Shown: positions 1 to 12,268, numbered from the stretch's first letter. The stretch: DNA of 64,000 nucleotides from Heracleum sosnowskyi (GCA_030848705.1 JAUIZM010000015.1:434001-498000), one strand, 5' to 3'. Notes: generated from the letters alone by a model not told the origin. A program made the numbers and translations.

Positions 1-892
1 AAGCAAAAGATTTGTTTTCCATTTTGTCCAGCTCATCTATACTGTAGAACTCATCCTCTTCAGGTAAATCATACACAACCTGAGTTTCATCACCAGTGTC
101 TTCAACTTCTAGTTCCTCAATCTTGACCTGACTGATTTTAAGAGAGTCCATTCTTTGACTTAGGTTGTCAGCAATAAGTGCACAGGAGGTATTAGCCACT
201 AACCCTTGCTTTGCTTGAATAGATCTCTTTTGAAACAGCTCTAACTCATATGTCTTTAAAACACCATACAACACATCAAAACCAATCTTTGTCAGATCTC
301 TTTCTTTAAGGGAAGAAATTCTTGGTTCCAAGTGATCTGGCAGAGTTAGTAGAAACTTCATATTGAGCTCTTCTGTTTCATAGTGTTTGTCATAGAGTTT
401 GAGCTCGTTTATCAGCTTGTTGAATCTCTCAAACACTTCTGTGATTCCCTCTTTTGGCTGAGCCATGAAGGCTTCATATTGTGAAACAAGAATCTGCTTC
501 TTGTTCTTTCTTACCTCAGTAGTTCCTTCACAGAGCACTTCTATAAGATCCCACATCTTCTTGGCACTAGTACAATGAGCAACAGTGCCATACATGTTGA
601 AGTCCATAGATTCACAAATGATAAGTTGAAGATGTCCATCCAATGCCACTTTTTCCTTTTCAGGATCAGTGTATTTTAAGGGATCTTTGGGCACATGTTT
701 TGCTGGTATAATCTCAGTGCCACTGGTTGTTTCACCAATCTCGATCATTGGAATGAAGGGACCATGCTTTAGAATATCTAAATACATGGGGTTAGAAGCT
801 TTGATGAAAAGCAACATCTTCTTCTTCCATAAACTGTAGTGCTCCTTGTTAAAGGGAGGAATCTTGATACTGCTTAGTTTCTGTGAACTCAT
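1..892 (-). CDS. gag: Copia gag polyprotein, N-terminal ~297 residues (partial)
   Basis: The start codon at 892-890 lies about 40 bp inside the PBS and matches the start of the complete gag at 21183. The visible part is the capsid-like retrotransposon gag region; the zinc knuckles seen in the full-length homologue lie beyond the window edge. No stop or frameshift was noticed in the visible portion. The protein would package element RNA in a cytoplasmic virus-like particle. Whether the whole element is intact cannot be judged here. Confidence 0.88.
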   Translation of the reverse strand, partial: MSSQKLSSIKIPPFNKEHYSLWKKKMLLFIKASNPMYLDILKHGPFIPMIEIGETTSGTEIIPAKHVPKDPLKYTDPEKEKVALDGHLQLIICESMDFNMYGTVAHCTSAKKMWDLIEVLCEGTTEVRKNKKQILVSQYEAFMAQPKEGITEVFERFNKLINELKLYDKHYETEELNMKFLLTLPDHLEPRISSLKERDLTKIGFDVLYGVLKTYELELFQKRSIQAKQGLVANTSCALIADNLSQRMDSLKISQVKIEELEVEDTGDETQVVYDLPEEDEFYSIDELDKMENKSFA

Positions 893-928
893 TCTTGATC
901 TTTTCCTGTTTGTACGTTAACAGCCTAC

Positions 929-940
929 GCTCTGATACCA
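929..940 (-). promoter_or_regulatory. Primer-binding site, initiator tRNA-Met type
   Basis: The minus strand reads TGGTATCAGAGC two bases inside the LTR. This is the usual plant copia PBS complementary to the 3' end of initiator methionine tRNA. The same site occurs at 21135-21146 and 43192-43203. Confidence 0.9.
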
Positions 941-942
941 CT

Positions 943-2243
943 TGTTAGAAATGAATACCACTAGAAACTAGACAGAGGGGGGGTGAATGGATAGTTTGAT
1001 ATATTTTTCGATCTTGAAAACTAAGTAAACAACTGTATGTGATTATGATATGTAATATGCAGAAAGTAAATAACACACACAATCACTTTAATCTACTTTG
1101 TATAAGCAAATTAAATACTACAGCTTTCCAGGAAATTCACAATCGAATTTCTGGCTTCTAAACAAGAACGGTTTGAACTTGCTTGCTTACAGAGAAAAGA
1201 GCTTAGCAAATAACTATGTGTATCTCTCTTACAGCTTACAGTTGTGTGTGCACGGTATATATATTTACCTATACAAACTAGGCACACACAATATTACACA
1301 GCTACCCCTTCTGAAAGTCCAACTTGTCCTGCCATAAGAAGTTCACTGTGTCAGGAAGGACCACCTGCTTTTCGGAGTCTTTCCCGTTTCTGTAGCTGCT
1401 TGTCTCTTATCTTTCTCTCCAAGTTTAGCTGTAGATTTGCCATCTGTTCTTTGGACCACCTTGCCAGAACAAATGCTTCAGTATTTGTCTCCTTTGATTC
1501 TTGGTTCTGTACCTTGATTTGTCTTGTTATAAACGGCTAAGTGTTGATATCGTGAACTCCACTTTATCCCTGACTATGCGATCTCCCTTGTGAGGACTAC
1601 GCGATATAGCCTTTGAAGACTTTGCGACATAGGTCATTTGACGACTATGCGACATAGGTCATTTGATGACTATACGACATAGGTCATTTGATGACTATGC
1701 GACATAAGTCATTTGATGACTATGCGACATAGGTCATTTGATGACTATGCGACATAGTGCTCTTGAGGACTTCACGATCTAGGCTCCTTTGACTTTGCTG
1801 ACTTCAACACTTCACGACATGTGTCTTGAGGACTTCTCGACATAGTACAAAATGGACTATGCGATATAGTACTTCACGACATGGATATTGGTGACTTCAC
1901 GACATAGCTTTCTTTTGACTTTGCTATATAATGCCTTAGACAAATTCCTGCAACTTATTTCTTCATAGCCTTATTCAACTCTATCCTGCTGCATGAACAC
2001 TTCTGAACTTCTACCAGGATAATTATTCAATGGCCTATATACAATCTAGATGCAAGAAACTTTACTAAGCTCATTATAAGTCTGAGCATACATGATCAAA
2101 CTAATGTTCATGAGAACAAGACAAGTACATTTAGAGACCTATACTATATCCCAGTGATAGAAATCACTAGGTCATGTAACGTGACATAGTCACATAGTGT
2201 AGGCTTGTTAATAGTGGTATTCAGACATGTCTTGAGCCTAACA
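943..2243 (-). repeat. 5' LTR of left copia element
   Basis: About 1.30 kb, bounded by TG...CA on the minus strand, and homologous to the LTRs at 19901-21132 and 32598-33058 plus 44729-45526. It carries six tandem copies of a 25-bp unit centred on GCGACATAG (about 1620-1760), against about four in the other element. This accounts for much of its extra length. Short open frames inside it are not genes. Confidence 0.93.
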
Positions 2244-2944
2244 ACACCTCCCAATGTCAAGACACCTTCAGAAAGGCCTAAGAAGAAAAGGAACACAACG
2301 AATGATATTCCTCATGATCCTACCAAATTAAGCAAAATAGGCACAGTAGTGAATTGTACCTACTGTAAAGCAAAAGGGCACAATGCTAGGACTTGTGAAA
2401 TGAAGGTAAATAGTCATTTGCATTTTTTTTACAAAATATCACAAGTTTAGTTACACTAAATAGTCATCTGCATTTTTTGTTATTTCCAGAAAGATGATGC
2501 CATCAAAAAAGCTGCAGAGGAGGGGACTGTGCCAGTCATTGATAAGTCAACTTGTGTGTGTAAAACATGCAACCAACCTGGTCACAATTCTAGGACTTGT
2601 GCAGTTAAGGTAATATTGTAAACATTACCTTTGTTTAGCATGTTTTAAGATGTTTAAAGCTTTGTAATCAGTATTTATGTGTAAGTGTAGAAACAGCAGC
2701 AACAAGGGAGGGTAATTCTTCTACAAACAATGTTCCAAGAGAGAAAGACCAACAATCCACACCTCAAATGATGCAGCAACATCAGAATAAGAGACAAGGT
2801 CAAGGAACTCAAGGCAGCTCAACCCCTGGCTTTGCTGATCAGGCCAGGAAAAATAACTCAAAAAGGCAGAGATGGAGATTGCTAGCTTCTACATATCATT
2901 TTCTGTATTTTGTTGTTGGATTTTTCAAGAAACCAAAATGTTAG
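2244..2944 (+). pseudogene. MULE (MuDR-type) transposase-like gene, 3' exons, cut by copia insertion
   Basis: Three exons are readable. 2244-2405 begins in frame with a PPNVK-type segment, then a basic RPKKKR stretch and a zinc knuckle CTYCKAKGHNARTC. 2490-2609 holds a second knuckle, CKTCNQPGHNSRTC. A likely last exon runs from about 2711 to a TAG at 2942-2944 and is Gln/Asn-rich. Introns have GT..AG ends (2406-2489, 2610-2710); the last acceptor is tentative because an alternative at 2690/2691 gives a shorter end. PPNVK plus RPKKKR plus GHNxRTC knuckles is the usual C-terminal tail after the SWIM finger of MULE transposases and their domesticated relatives. The upstream transposase core should lie beyond the inserted LTR element, so the gene is disrupted. 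Family assignment is from motifs only. Confidence 0.7.
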
Positions 2945-3286
2945 ATCTGATGTAGGTGGACATATTTATGACTGTCATACTTTTGGTTGGGGATGTTAGT
3001 TTGCAGTTGTTGTGCTTGATATTTTGCAAGTCATATGGTTGTGTAATAGCTAGTATTTATGGCTTGAAGCCTTCAAATATTGTGATAGTGAAACAGCTAT
3101 TTTGTGGCCAACATTGTATTATGACAGCTATGGAAGTAAACACTTTGACATTTATGTTGCATTTTATGTTTGTATGCTTTACTTATTTTTGAAAGGCTTA
3201 ATTAGCATACAACGTTGCAATATTATATCTTCATATCAGTGAAATCCATTACATAATCTCGCATTACAATGAAGCCATTACATGAT
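2945..3286. other. Intergenic gap between two convergent genes
   Basis: AT-rich sequence between the stop of the MULE-like gene and the stop of the minus-strand GRF gene. It presumably holds both 3' UTRs. I see no other gene here; the 78-codon frame at 2956-3192 has no recognisable motif. Confidence 0.5.
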
Positions 3287-3574
3287 TCAGTAAACTTCTT
3301 CATTAACATCTTCAACATAAGGTACATTCCAGACAAAAAAAATGAAAAACAAGAACACTGCGAAGAAGAAACATAGCTTCCATCTTTTAGCTTGCAACCT
3401 CATATTCTCCAATTCAACTTGTAGGCACCTACACCTTATGCAGCCATCAACCCACCTGAAAAATCCACAACCACGACTACCTAGAGTACACCCAAGAAAT
3501 TTTTGACCCGCATTTGCATCTGTCCGAGCAGTCCTCTCCACAACCCAATTTCCACAATAGCATTTGTATGCCAT
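3287..3574 (-). CDS. Small GRF-type zinc-finger membrane protein (At4g04775-like family)
   Basis: A complete 95-residue single-exon frame. Residues 5-45 show the GRF finger pattern: CYCG near the N-terminus, an NAGQKFLGC-like centre, then RGCGFFRWVD. A short helical segment follows, then a strongly hydrophobic run at about residues 67-83 that could be one membrane anchor, and an acidic tail. GRF fingers bind nucleic acid, and this plant family of short GRF plus coiled coil plus hydrophobic tail proteins is abundant but functionally uncharacterised. It converges with the MULE-like gene about 340 bp away, an arrangement recalling the two convergent genes of MuDR elements, though this protein is not recognisably MURB. 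It may be a host gene or transposon cargo. Confidence 0.65.
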   Translation of the reverse strand: MAYKCYCGNWVVERTARTDANAGQKFLGCTLGSRGCGFFRWVDGCIRCRCLQVELENMRLQAKRWKLCFFFAVFLFFIFFVWNVPYVEDVNEEVY

Positions 3575-5494
3575 GATTTCAGTAATATCAGTTTATTTCT
3601 ATGAGTGGTGGTGCCCAATTTTGTTCTTCAATCTTATAATTTGGTTACGCATGTAAGGAGATATATATACAACATATGATGTATTAAAATAGCCGTTGCA
3701 TTATTCATTTCCGAATTTACCCCTGTAATTTAACGTCCATTTGACATATATTGACGGAAGCCATGCAGGTGTTTAAAAATTTATATTTGAGTCATGCAGG
3801 TGCCTATTATTATTATAGCTAAGCCATTTTTGTGCAAAAAAATTATAACTCATGCCATCTTCGTGCAATTAAGTCAATTTTTTATATAAGCATATTAGGG
3901 ATTTCATAAGTTCATATATTAGGGGGTATGTAAATTTTGTTTATTTATTTATCAATAAAGTGCAGTTATTAGACTCCTAATTTCCCAATGTTAGAACTTT
4001 TAAAATCGTAATGTAGATGGAGGCGATATCTCATTTATGAGTTTGTAGTGTCTAAAATGTGACCTATGCGCAAGGGAACTTTGTATTATTAACCATACAT
4101 AAAATTGCAAATGTGGAAAAATCGTGTCAAACCCGAACATGAGACATTATGTTCAATAAATCAAACGCTTCGAAAATATATTCTTCTTAAACTCTTTACC
4201 ATAATTATATATAATTTTATTAAGTTTAAGGTGCCTATCTACATTAATAATTCAAGTGAAATAATTCAAAGATTATAAAGCGAGGCGGTCAATATCAGCA
4301 AATGTTGACGATGACCTCGGTGGTCAGAATCTAAAGGTAATGACGTAATAAATACAAAATCCTAAATATAGCATACTAAATGTAAGATTACAATTTATTT
4401 CTTACACATTTAAAATCTTCGTCATATGAATAAAATAAAAATTAGTATCCTGAAAAATTGGATATTATCACAGGAAAAAAAAATCTGACATTCAATATAT
4501 CTTTGAATGTCTGAAACTTAATCCATATCAATACACTATACTTCAGATCGAATATGGTAAAATTAGTTCAAACTCTAGAGCTTCAGCGCCCTCACAGGAA
4601 TCTAAAATCACATCATACAATGTTTATTCTGTCCAGGTGAGCATAAATTTTCAATTAAAATAATTAATTGTGATATTTATCTAACATCAAATTTGCCTTT
4701 CCCATTCTTAATAACGCAACCATTTTGTTTTTTCTGAACCAGGTAACTGATTGAGCTAATAATGATAATTTTATTGATGATAATCTAGAGTCAAAATCGG
4801 GAACAAATAAACGTCTATACACATCAATGATAATGGAGTTAATAAGAAGTATAAATCTAAAATATTTTAGGACGTTCAACATTCTTATTATTTTAAAAAT
4901 TGATGTCACATTTCAAACAAATTCTAATATCGTTCTAATATCGTATTTTAATGTTATTTATTATGATGATAACATTTTATTTATCTGTTCAATCAATATT
5001 TTATGCATTATATATTTAATCAAAAATATTTATTTTCTTAGTAACCAATAACATAATTTATATTTATTAATATACGCATGCATATTTGGATAAATAACAC
5101 TTCAACTTCATTTTCTGTCGTAACAACATGAAATATTAGTAAAAATATGTGAAAAAAATTAATATGAAATCCGTCATATAATATATTTATAATTATTTTA
5201 AAAAATTTATGATGAGGGCTTTCGATGCATAGCACATGTAGAACGCTAATAAATCTTAATCGTTCATTACACAAAATCTATGATATAGATTAGTTTTAAG
5301 TTCTAATTTAATCCTAACTCTATCAACATTAATATAAAAAGTAAGTCGTAAATCAAACAATTCAATATTCAAGTCATATTTAGCAAACTAAATAATAAAA
5401 TGGGAAATAAGAAATAAAATGAAAGCATAAGCCGACGTCGTTTTGGTTACCTAATCTTACGCATCAATGTCTTAAAAGGGAACCGACTACTGTA
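3575..5494. other. AT-rich intergenic region upstream of mtEF-Tu
   Basis: No convincing gene. At 3740-3880 the phrase CATGCAGGTG occurs twice, with related segments about GTGCAA(A/T)AA (near 3832 and 3865). This is the kind of sequence found at MULE termini, and it lies just beyond the GRF gene, but no matching inverted end is visible in the window. The remainder is very AT-rich without clear repeats. Confidence 0.4.
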
Positions 5495-5581
5495 CTAAAA
5501 CCCTGAGAGAAACCTCAAACCCTGTAAAAAACACACACACAAACACAAACACAAAACAGTGCGTGTTTGAGTTGAAAATCA
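5495..5581 (+). promoter_or_regulatory. Proximal promoter / 5' leader of mtEF-Tu with telo-box-like motifs
   Basis: Two AAACCCTG motifs (about 5498-5505 and 5517-5524) precede a CA-rich leader immediately upstream of the ATG at 5582. AAACCCTA telo-boxes are typical of plant translation-machinery genes; these copies differ in the last base. The transcription start is not defined by sequence. Confidence 0.35.
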
Positions 5582-8500
5582 ATGGCGTGTGTAGCTTTGA
5601 GAAATCAAAACACAAGACGAATCGCGAGATTATCTCCTCAACTCTACTCTCTTATCACCTCTAATCATGTCTCCCAATCTCTTCATCGAAACGACGCCGT
5701 TTCTTCATCTTCCTTGTGGTGGAGATCCATGGCTACTTTCACTCGAACGTAACTCCTCTCAACACTAATATACATCATTTCTTTCTTATCAACATGTTTC
5801 TTTAGCATTTCTGTGGTTAAATTTTGTGATTTATGAATATCGGAAATAGACCGTAAATATATTGTTATTGCTTAAGCTTTGGGATTGCTTGTAGATATTG
5901 TGTAGCTATTTGTTGTGGAGTTTGGTTGTATGTAATGCTGTGAAAGGAAGCATATAGCTATTTTGAATTGCTTATCATTTTGGAATCATTTGTCGTTTTT
6001 TTAATATCAATATGTAGTGACTACTGACTAGTGATCCGGAATATTTATAAAAGGAGATGCTTCTTTTTAAAGGACTATGATCTGCGGTCTAATTATAAAT
6101 TGTACTCATTTCATCATACTTTTAGATTATCTCATGAACTAGTTTTGATCCCATGATTTTCCTTTCTGATGTTAAAATTGTATTCAATATACTCAATTGT
6201 GGATGGTTCAATTCGAAAAGAAACAGATTTTTATGATCACTTGAGGACTATTTATGTCACAGTTTACTCCCCCCGTCACCCCCCTAAAATTAAACAATGA
6301 AATGGAAAGCGACTGAATTTAGTCTATGAATGAGAGAATATAAGACAGAGATGTAGCAAAATTTAGAATGAATGGAATAATAAACCCAATGATTTCATTC
6401 CCTTGAAACAAACATGGCCTAAGATGAACTTTCTTTACATGTTACGAGGATTTTTATTCCAAAACTATTTCTACTGTACACTCATTTTTTTTGCTAATTA
6501 CTGTACACTCATTTTGGCATATGTTATCCTAAAAATTAATTTAATGGGCTATTCTGCATCACTTTAAACTTCATTTCTGTGGGAATATCTTATCCACTAT
6601 TTACCAAGATGATTTAAGTTCATAGAACTAAACTCAAAAGTGATTTCAGTCCATAAGGTAGCTTAATCATCACATTTTTGTGTAAAAATAAACTTTTATA
6701 GGTTCAGGATAATATATCCACTACATACATGTTTCTTTTCTAGACGTAGTAGCTTTGTACATGCTTTTGAACCGGAAAGACTCTTCTAAAAGTGGTTTAT
6801 TAGTACATTATTTTTCAATGACTATATGAAAGCACTACTTCATCTTTTTCTTTCTATGTACCTTGTAACATGTAATAAACAGGATTTAAACTTTTGTGAT
6901 CTGATTGGATGTTGAATTTCTCATATAAATGACATTTTGTTACTTGTAGTAAACCTCACGTCAATGTAGGAACAATCGGACATGTTGACCATGGAAAAAC
7001 AACTCTAACTGCAGCAATCACAAAGGTATGGATCTCTGATATTTGATATAGTTGGTTGCTGCTCTTTTTATATTCCATCCATCCCACTAAAATAGTCCAA
7101 TTTGAAGCTTTTTTTTTTTCTTGATCTGAGTCCAGTTCTCACCGGTGAGCTAAATTCCTCAAGTTAGATGTTTAAAATTATTTTTTGCTCATTTATCTTG
7201 TAATACGACTTAGTATTGGCGCAAGGCCCTTTTGTTTTCTGAAATTTTATGCTAGAAGTGTTGTTGCTTGATTTTTAAGATCTAAGCCTGTAGATTAAAT
7301 TTTCCTACATGCAAGTTAACCTAAGTTGTAAAGTATTGTAACATAAGTTGTGAAAATAGTATTCATCCAGTCACTAAGGCATAAAGTTATACTTCTCTAG
7401 GTGCTGTCTGAGGAAGGAAATGCGAAGGCTGTTGCCTTTGATGAAATTGACAAGGCCCCTGAAGAGAAGAAGAGAGGAATTACAATTGCAACGGTTGGAA
7501 CATTATTTTGAGCCTAATCCTTTGGCCAAGTTCATTTGGATTGTTTTGATCCTGTATTGGCACATTGATTCAATTACAATTTTGTGTTTCAGGCCCATGT
7601 TGAGTATGAGACATCCAAGAGGCATTATGCCCATGTGGATTGTCCGGGTCATGCTGATTATGTCAAAGTAAGCTATATGTTTAATCCACGTATAAAGTAT
7701 CAATGCTGTTTGGTGGTTGAACTTACTATTTTGAGGCAGATTTCTTGGTTGTGTTGTCCCCTGCGTTAGGAAAAATTATTTGATAACATGAAACTCTTAT
7801 CTATCCATAAATGTATGTCGAAAAACAATTTCTCGATATCTAGTTTGTTCTGTGTACTCATCAAGTGTGTATGGGACTTCATTTATTTGCAGAACATGAT
7901 TACTGGAGCTGCTCAAATGGATGGTGGTATTCTGGTTGTATCTGCCCCCGATGGTCCTATGCCGCAGACGAAGGAACATATTCTGCTTGCACGCCAGGTT
8001 GATATCTACTTGTAAATCTGTTTTGACATTCACTTGTTTAATACTCCATGTTTTTGTTAGTTCATATTTGAGTGACATTTCTTCTCTTTTGGCAGGTCGG
8101 TGTGCCATCACTTGTCTGCTTCCTTAACAAAGTTGACGCCGTTGATGATCCTGAACTACTGGAACTTGTGGAGATGGAGCTCCGAGGTATTCCCTTATCC
8201 TCGCTTCCAAATTGTTCCTTTCTTATGTGGGCTACAGAGTGTTTTTTGCTCTGCCCATTATATAGAAAAGAGATTCATTGGGTGGTATCACCAACTATGA
8301 TAAATTATTAAGTTATACCATAATATCTATATTTTTGACAGACTTGCTCAACTTTTATAAGTTCCCTGGAGATGACATCCCAATCATCAGAGGCTCAGCC
8401 TTGTCAGCTTTACAGGGTACAAATGAGGAAATAGGAAAGAAGGCTATATTAAAATTGATGGATGCTGTAGATGAATACATTCCTGACCCCGTCCGCCAAC

Positions 8501-11275
8501 TTGACAAACCTTTCTTGATGCCTATAGAAGATGTTTTCTCTATTCAGGTAAAAGTGGCCCATTGCACATTTAAAACTATTACTAATTACTGTGACCAATA
8601 GTATTTAATAATTACTAATAGCTGTTTCATCAAATTATATTAGTTGAATAATCATAGTTATTTAAAATGTTACAAAATATAAGATTATTCACAATAATTT
8701 CAAGTTCTTTGGGTAACCATGGATATTTAACCTTTATGCATAACCACCGATATTTACTAATTACTGATAAGTGATAACTGTTTCATCAAATTATATTAGG
8801 AAATTCATCCTTGTATATTAGGTTAATCATCCTAGTGATTTAATATGTTACAAAATACAAGATTATTCATATTTTAGTAGTTTATTCTGAATCTATAAAA
8901 TGTGCTAATTCCAAAAATATTATTAAAGTAACTGTTTTATCTGCTGTTAGACTCCCACTCCTTTCTTTAAATATGTAAATCATGCTAGGTTCAAGAATAT
9001 TTAATATAGCTATGTTGACTGTTGCTAAGCCCCCTCCCCACCCCCTAATCCTTTTGTAAACTATGTGACAGGTAATTCTCTTGCATGTTTTCCTTCTCTT
9101 CCTTTGTGCTTACTGTTAGATTGTATCCTTTTACCTGCGCAAGTCTAGGTTTCTCTACATGTAAGACCATAATACCGATGTTTCTTCTGTGACATTTGTG
9201 TATCTTCAAGGGGCGTGGAACTGTTGCCACTGGCCGTGTTGAACAGGGAACAATTAAAGTTGGGGAGGATGTTGAGATCATGGGGTTAATGCCGGTAAAT
9301 TTTGGATCATGTTCCATTTTAATGTGTATGTGCATGATCATAAATTTCTTACTTTTCCCCTTTCTGTTTGCATTGGCCACCATTTTTAGGGTAATTTAAA
9401 GTCTACAGTAACTGGAGTTGAGATGTTCAAGAAAATATTGGATCACGGGGAAGTAAGCGATTGACTTGTACCCTTTGAGGTTTATTTATTTATTTATTTT
9501 TGGTTTTGCCCTAATGTTTTTACAATTTACCAGGCCGGTGACAATGTGGGGCTTCTATTGCGTGGCTTGAAAAGGGATGATATTCAAAGAGGACAGGTAA
9601 ATTAGCATTATGGCAATATTTTTTTATTTTTAATTTTGATAGATAAGCATTATGGCAATATTTAACTAGATTATCTTAATATTGACTTTAATAATGAGCC
9701 GCTTTGTCCCGTCAGCTTATAGCCACCAGCTAATATAAACGTTGAATAAAAGCGGCAAAAATATTCTTTTATCTAATAAAATTGGTATCAGACAGGCTCC
9801 TATGTATAGTAGATTGCAAGATCTACTGTGTACTACGTTAGTGCACTAACATCTGGACAGTGCGAGTATTTTCGAGTTTCTTTTATTGTTTGGATAATCG
9901 CATTGTTTAGTATATTTTGGTCAGTTGCAAGCCATTTACTTCTTTGAAATATGCAGTTCGTAGAATGAATCTATAAAGTTTATTGTCACCTGGAAATTTT
10001 GTTGGGGAATGCACTATTAGTTGAGTTTCTAAATGTACAAAAATATTATCATTTGAATGCAAAGTTGGAACTTATTTACTATCTTCTGATTTATAATTTT
10101 CAAGTTTCTTTTATTGTTTGGATAATCATTGTTTAGTATATTACTGGTCAGTTGCAAGCCATTTTACTTCTTTGAAATATGCAGTTTGTAGGATGAATCT
10201 AAAATGTTTATTGTCACCTTGAAATTTTGTTGGGGAATGCACTATCAGTTGAGAATCTAAATGTACAAAAATATTATAATTTGAATGCAAAGTTGGAACT
10301 TAATTACTATCTTCTGATTTATAATGATAAACAGGTGATTGCAAAGCCTGGTTCTGTGAAAACTTACAAAAGATTTGAAGCCGAGATTTACGTCCTAACA
10401 AAGGATGAAGGTGGTCGTCATACTGCTTTTTTCTCAAACTACAGCCCTCAGTTTTACTTGAGAACTGCAGATGTTACCGGTAAAGTGGAATTGCCTGAAG
10501 ATGTCAAGATGGTTATGCCTGGGGACAATGTGACTGCTGTATTTGAGCTTATCACTCCAGTCCCACTTGATGCAGGTTCGTGTAGACATTTTCAGAATAA
10601 AATTGAAACTGTACTTCTGTATTTCATCAGTTTTTAATTTGTTAAGCTGAAAACATGTGCATATTATTATGTTCAGTTCTTTTAGCGCTTCAGATGAATT
10701 GCATGTTCTGAACCAAGATGTTTTTACTTTATTCATCATAGAGACTTGTGTATAGATGTCAGATTGGTATGTTATTGATTTAATGAAGGTATAAATTAAA
10801 AGGTAGCTATGTGTTTTGTTATTGTTAGTATGAGTGCATGGAGCTAAAATTGTAATTTTGCCGCCCACTTACCTAAAGGCCTAGTTCATTTTGAGATGAT
10901 GGGGATAATTCTGTCTAAGTTTTAGTATCTCTTTTTGTTCCAATTCCCACTCTAATGCTTTAAATAGTCTTCTAAGAGATCAGTTTGCATTTTAGTGTAT
11001 CTGCGGAGCAAGCAAAATTGTTGCTTCATTTAATTTTATGATGTTTACCCCTATACACTTTTACTTGCTTATCTGCTTTGATGAGATGGTACCACATTTG
11101 TATGAGGATACCTCTTCTTGTTTCAGTTCAATAATATGCATTCTTCATGTACTTCATACAAAATTAATTAAATTGAACCTGATTTATTGCTTGTTTTCTG
11201 GCAGGACAAAGGTTTGCCCTGAGAGAGGGAGGTAGAACTGTTGGTGCTGGAGTAGTTTCTAAAGTGTTGAGCTGA
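5582..11275 (+). CDS. TUFM: Elongation factor Tu, mitochondrial (nuclear gene, 12 exons)
   Basis: Exons: 5582-5748, 6950-7025, 7401-7493, 7593-7667, 7893-7997, 8096-8186, 8342-8547, 9211-9294, 9390-9452, 9534-9596, 10335-10575, 11205-11275. All introns have GT..AG ends; the exons total 1335 nt and encode 444 residues. The first ~55 residues are rich in Arg, Ser and Thr with almost no acidic residues, as in a mitochondrial targeting peptide. The GTPase has G1 GHVDHGKT (66-73), G2 RGITIAT, G3 DCPGH (128-132), G4 NKVD (183-186) and G5 GSAL (220-223), followed by domains 2 and 3, ending [10 protein letters not shown]. It delivers aminoacyl-tRNA to mitochondrial ribosomes. Length and motifs match plant mitochondrial rather than plastid EF-Tu. 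No defect was seen. Confidence 0.96.
8609..8869 (+). repeat. Diverged direct repeat in intron 7 of mtEF-Tu
   Basis: Two copies (about 8609-8692 and 8750-8869) share a CTGTTTCATCAAATTATATT block followed by a TAATCAT...ATGTTACAAAATA...AAGATTATTCA block. The second copy has a small internal insertion. It looks like an intronic segmental duplication. Confidence 0.7.
9869..10325 (+). repeat. 228/229-bp tandem duplication in intron 10 of mtEF-Tu
   Basis: Unit 1 is 9869-10096 and unit 2 is 10097-10325. They align along their whole length with scattered substitutions, starting TTTTC(G/A)AGTTTCTTTTATTG and ending ATCTTCTGATTTATAAT. The second unit ends about ten bases before the acceptor of exon 11, so the duplication moved the branch-point region. 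Confidence 0.9.
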
Positions 11276-12241
11276 GATCTTGAGATTTAATGGCATTGTA
11301 TTTTGGGCTTTTCTTCTTTTCATACACCAAAAAGGGTAAAGATTACGCGAACTTGAACATCTGGTCAAAATTAGTTCCATGAGTACGCATATGAGGTTTT
11401 CATTTGATGCGACAATTTGCTGTTGGAATTGAAGAGTAAGAGGCCACTGAAATTTTTAATGTACTGGACATATAACATTTGCAGATATATTAATGATTGC
11501 CTAAGACTGTTTAACAGGAATGATTAATAAATTTAACAGTTAGCATTGTTGCTGGGGGCTATTACTACCATTTGTGGATTACATCCCCGGTTCGTTCTTC
11601 TGGCCGAAATCTGTTGGTTGGTGTACTGGTCTGGGATGGTCTATATTTCTTTGTGCTGTTTACATCTTCAGATATGGTTCTGGAGAACACAGTGCCAATA
11701 TTTTTTTGCTTAGTTTTGAAATAAATACCATTATTTGGGCCTAAAGCAGTTCAAAAAATAATGTGAACTCTCTCGTGTGTTTTGTGGCTGGCAATGGTGC
11801 ATTATTTTCTCCATAAAGTATTATCAACAATTCAACATCATAAAAAGATTAGAAAATTTGTTTGAAATTTTCCTTCTATTTTTGCTCAAGAACATGTTCT
11901 TTTTTTCCATTTAGATATTGATTGCTGATGGAATGCTCTATTTCCCCCTTAAAACTAAGTACTAACCCTTTTTATTTAAAAGAAATGTGTTATGTGATTT
12001 CGAAGGATTATAAAATAGATTTACTAATATCATGCATATAACGTGGAAAATAAATTTTAAAAAAAATAAAAATAAATTTCTGCTATTTTTCAAAACAATT
12101 TATAAATTCACCTTAACATTCCTTACATTGCCAAGCTGTCACAGACAGAAGGTTGCTGAAACAATTATGAATTATATATGTCTCAAGCTCAACCTACCAT
12201 CTAGCACATACACACAACACATATACATACAAACCTCAAAC
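11276..12241. other. Intergenic: mtEF-Tu 3' UTR to BPM 5' UTR
   Basis: No gene seen. The first part will be the mtEF-Tu 3' UTR; 12250-12349 is a C-rich, pyrimidine-rich leader typical of plant 5' UTRs and contains AAACCCTAA, a telo-box, at about 12311. Confidence 0.5.
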
Positions 12242-12268
12242 ATGTCCGAAAACCAAACCAATTCTTGA
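12242..12268 (+). promoter_or_regulatory. Upstream ORF in the BPM leader (8 codons)
   Basis: ATG at 12242 opens an eight-codon frame ending TGA at 12268, 81 nt before the main ATG at 12350. If the transcript begins upstream of 12242, it could lower translation of the main ORF. Conservation cannot be tested here. Confidence 0.4.

Larger units (their letters stand above)
1..2243 (-). mobile_element. Sirevirus-type Ty1/copia element, 5' end only
   Basis: On the minus strand the order is LTR (2243 to 943), primer-binding site (940 to 929) and gag start (892 onward), with the body running off the left edge of the window. LTR, PBS and gag are the same family as the element at 19901-45526 and closely match it. 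The outer boundary at 2243/2244 cuts directly into a coding exon of a MULE-like gene. The target duplication cannot be checked because the other end is outside; the five bases to look for are those at 2244-2248 (ACACC). Confidence 0.92.

Noticed and set aside
1098..1540. Open frames inside the left LTR
   Set aside because: They lie wholly within a repeated LTR, have no known domain and are matched by equivalent non-coding positions in the other LTR copies.
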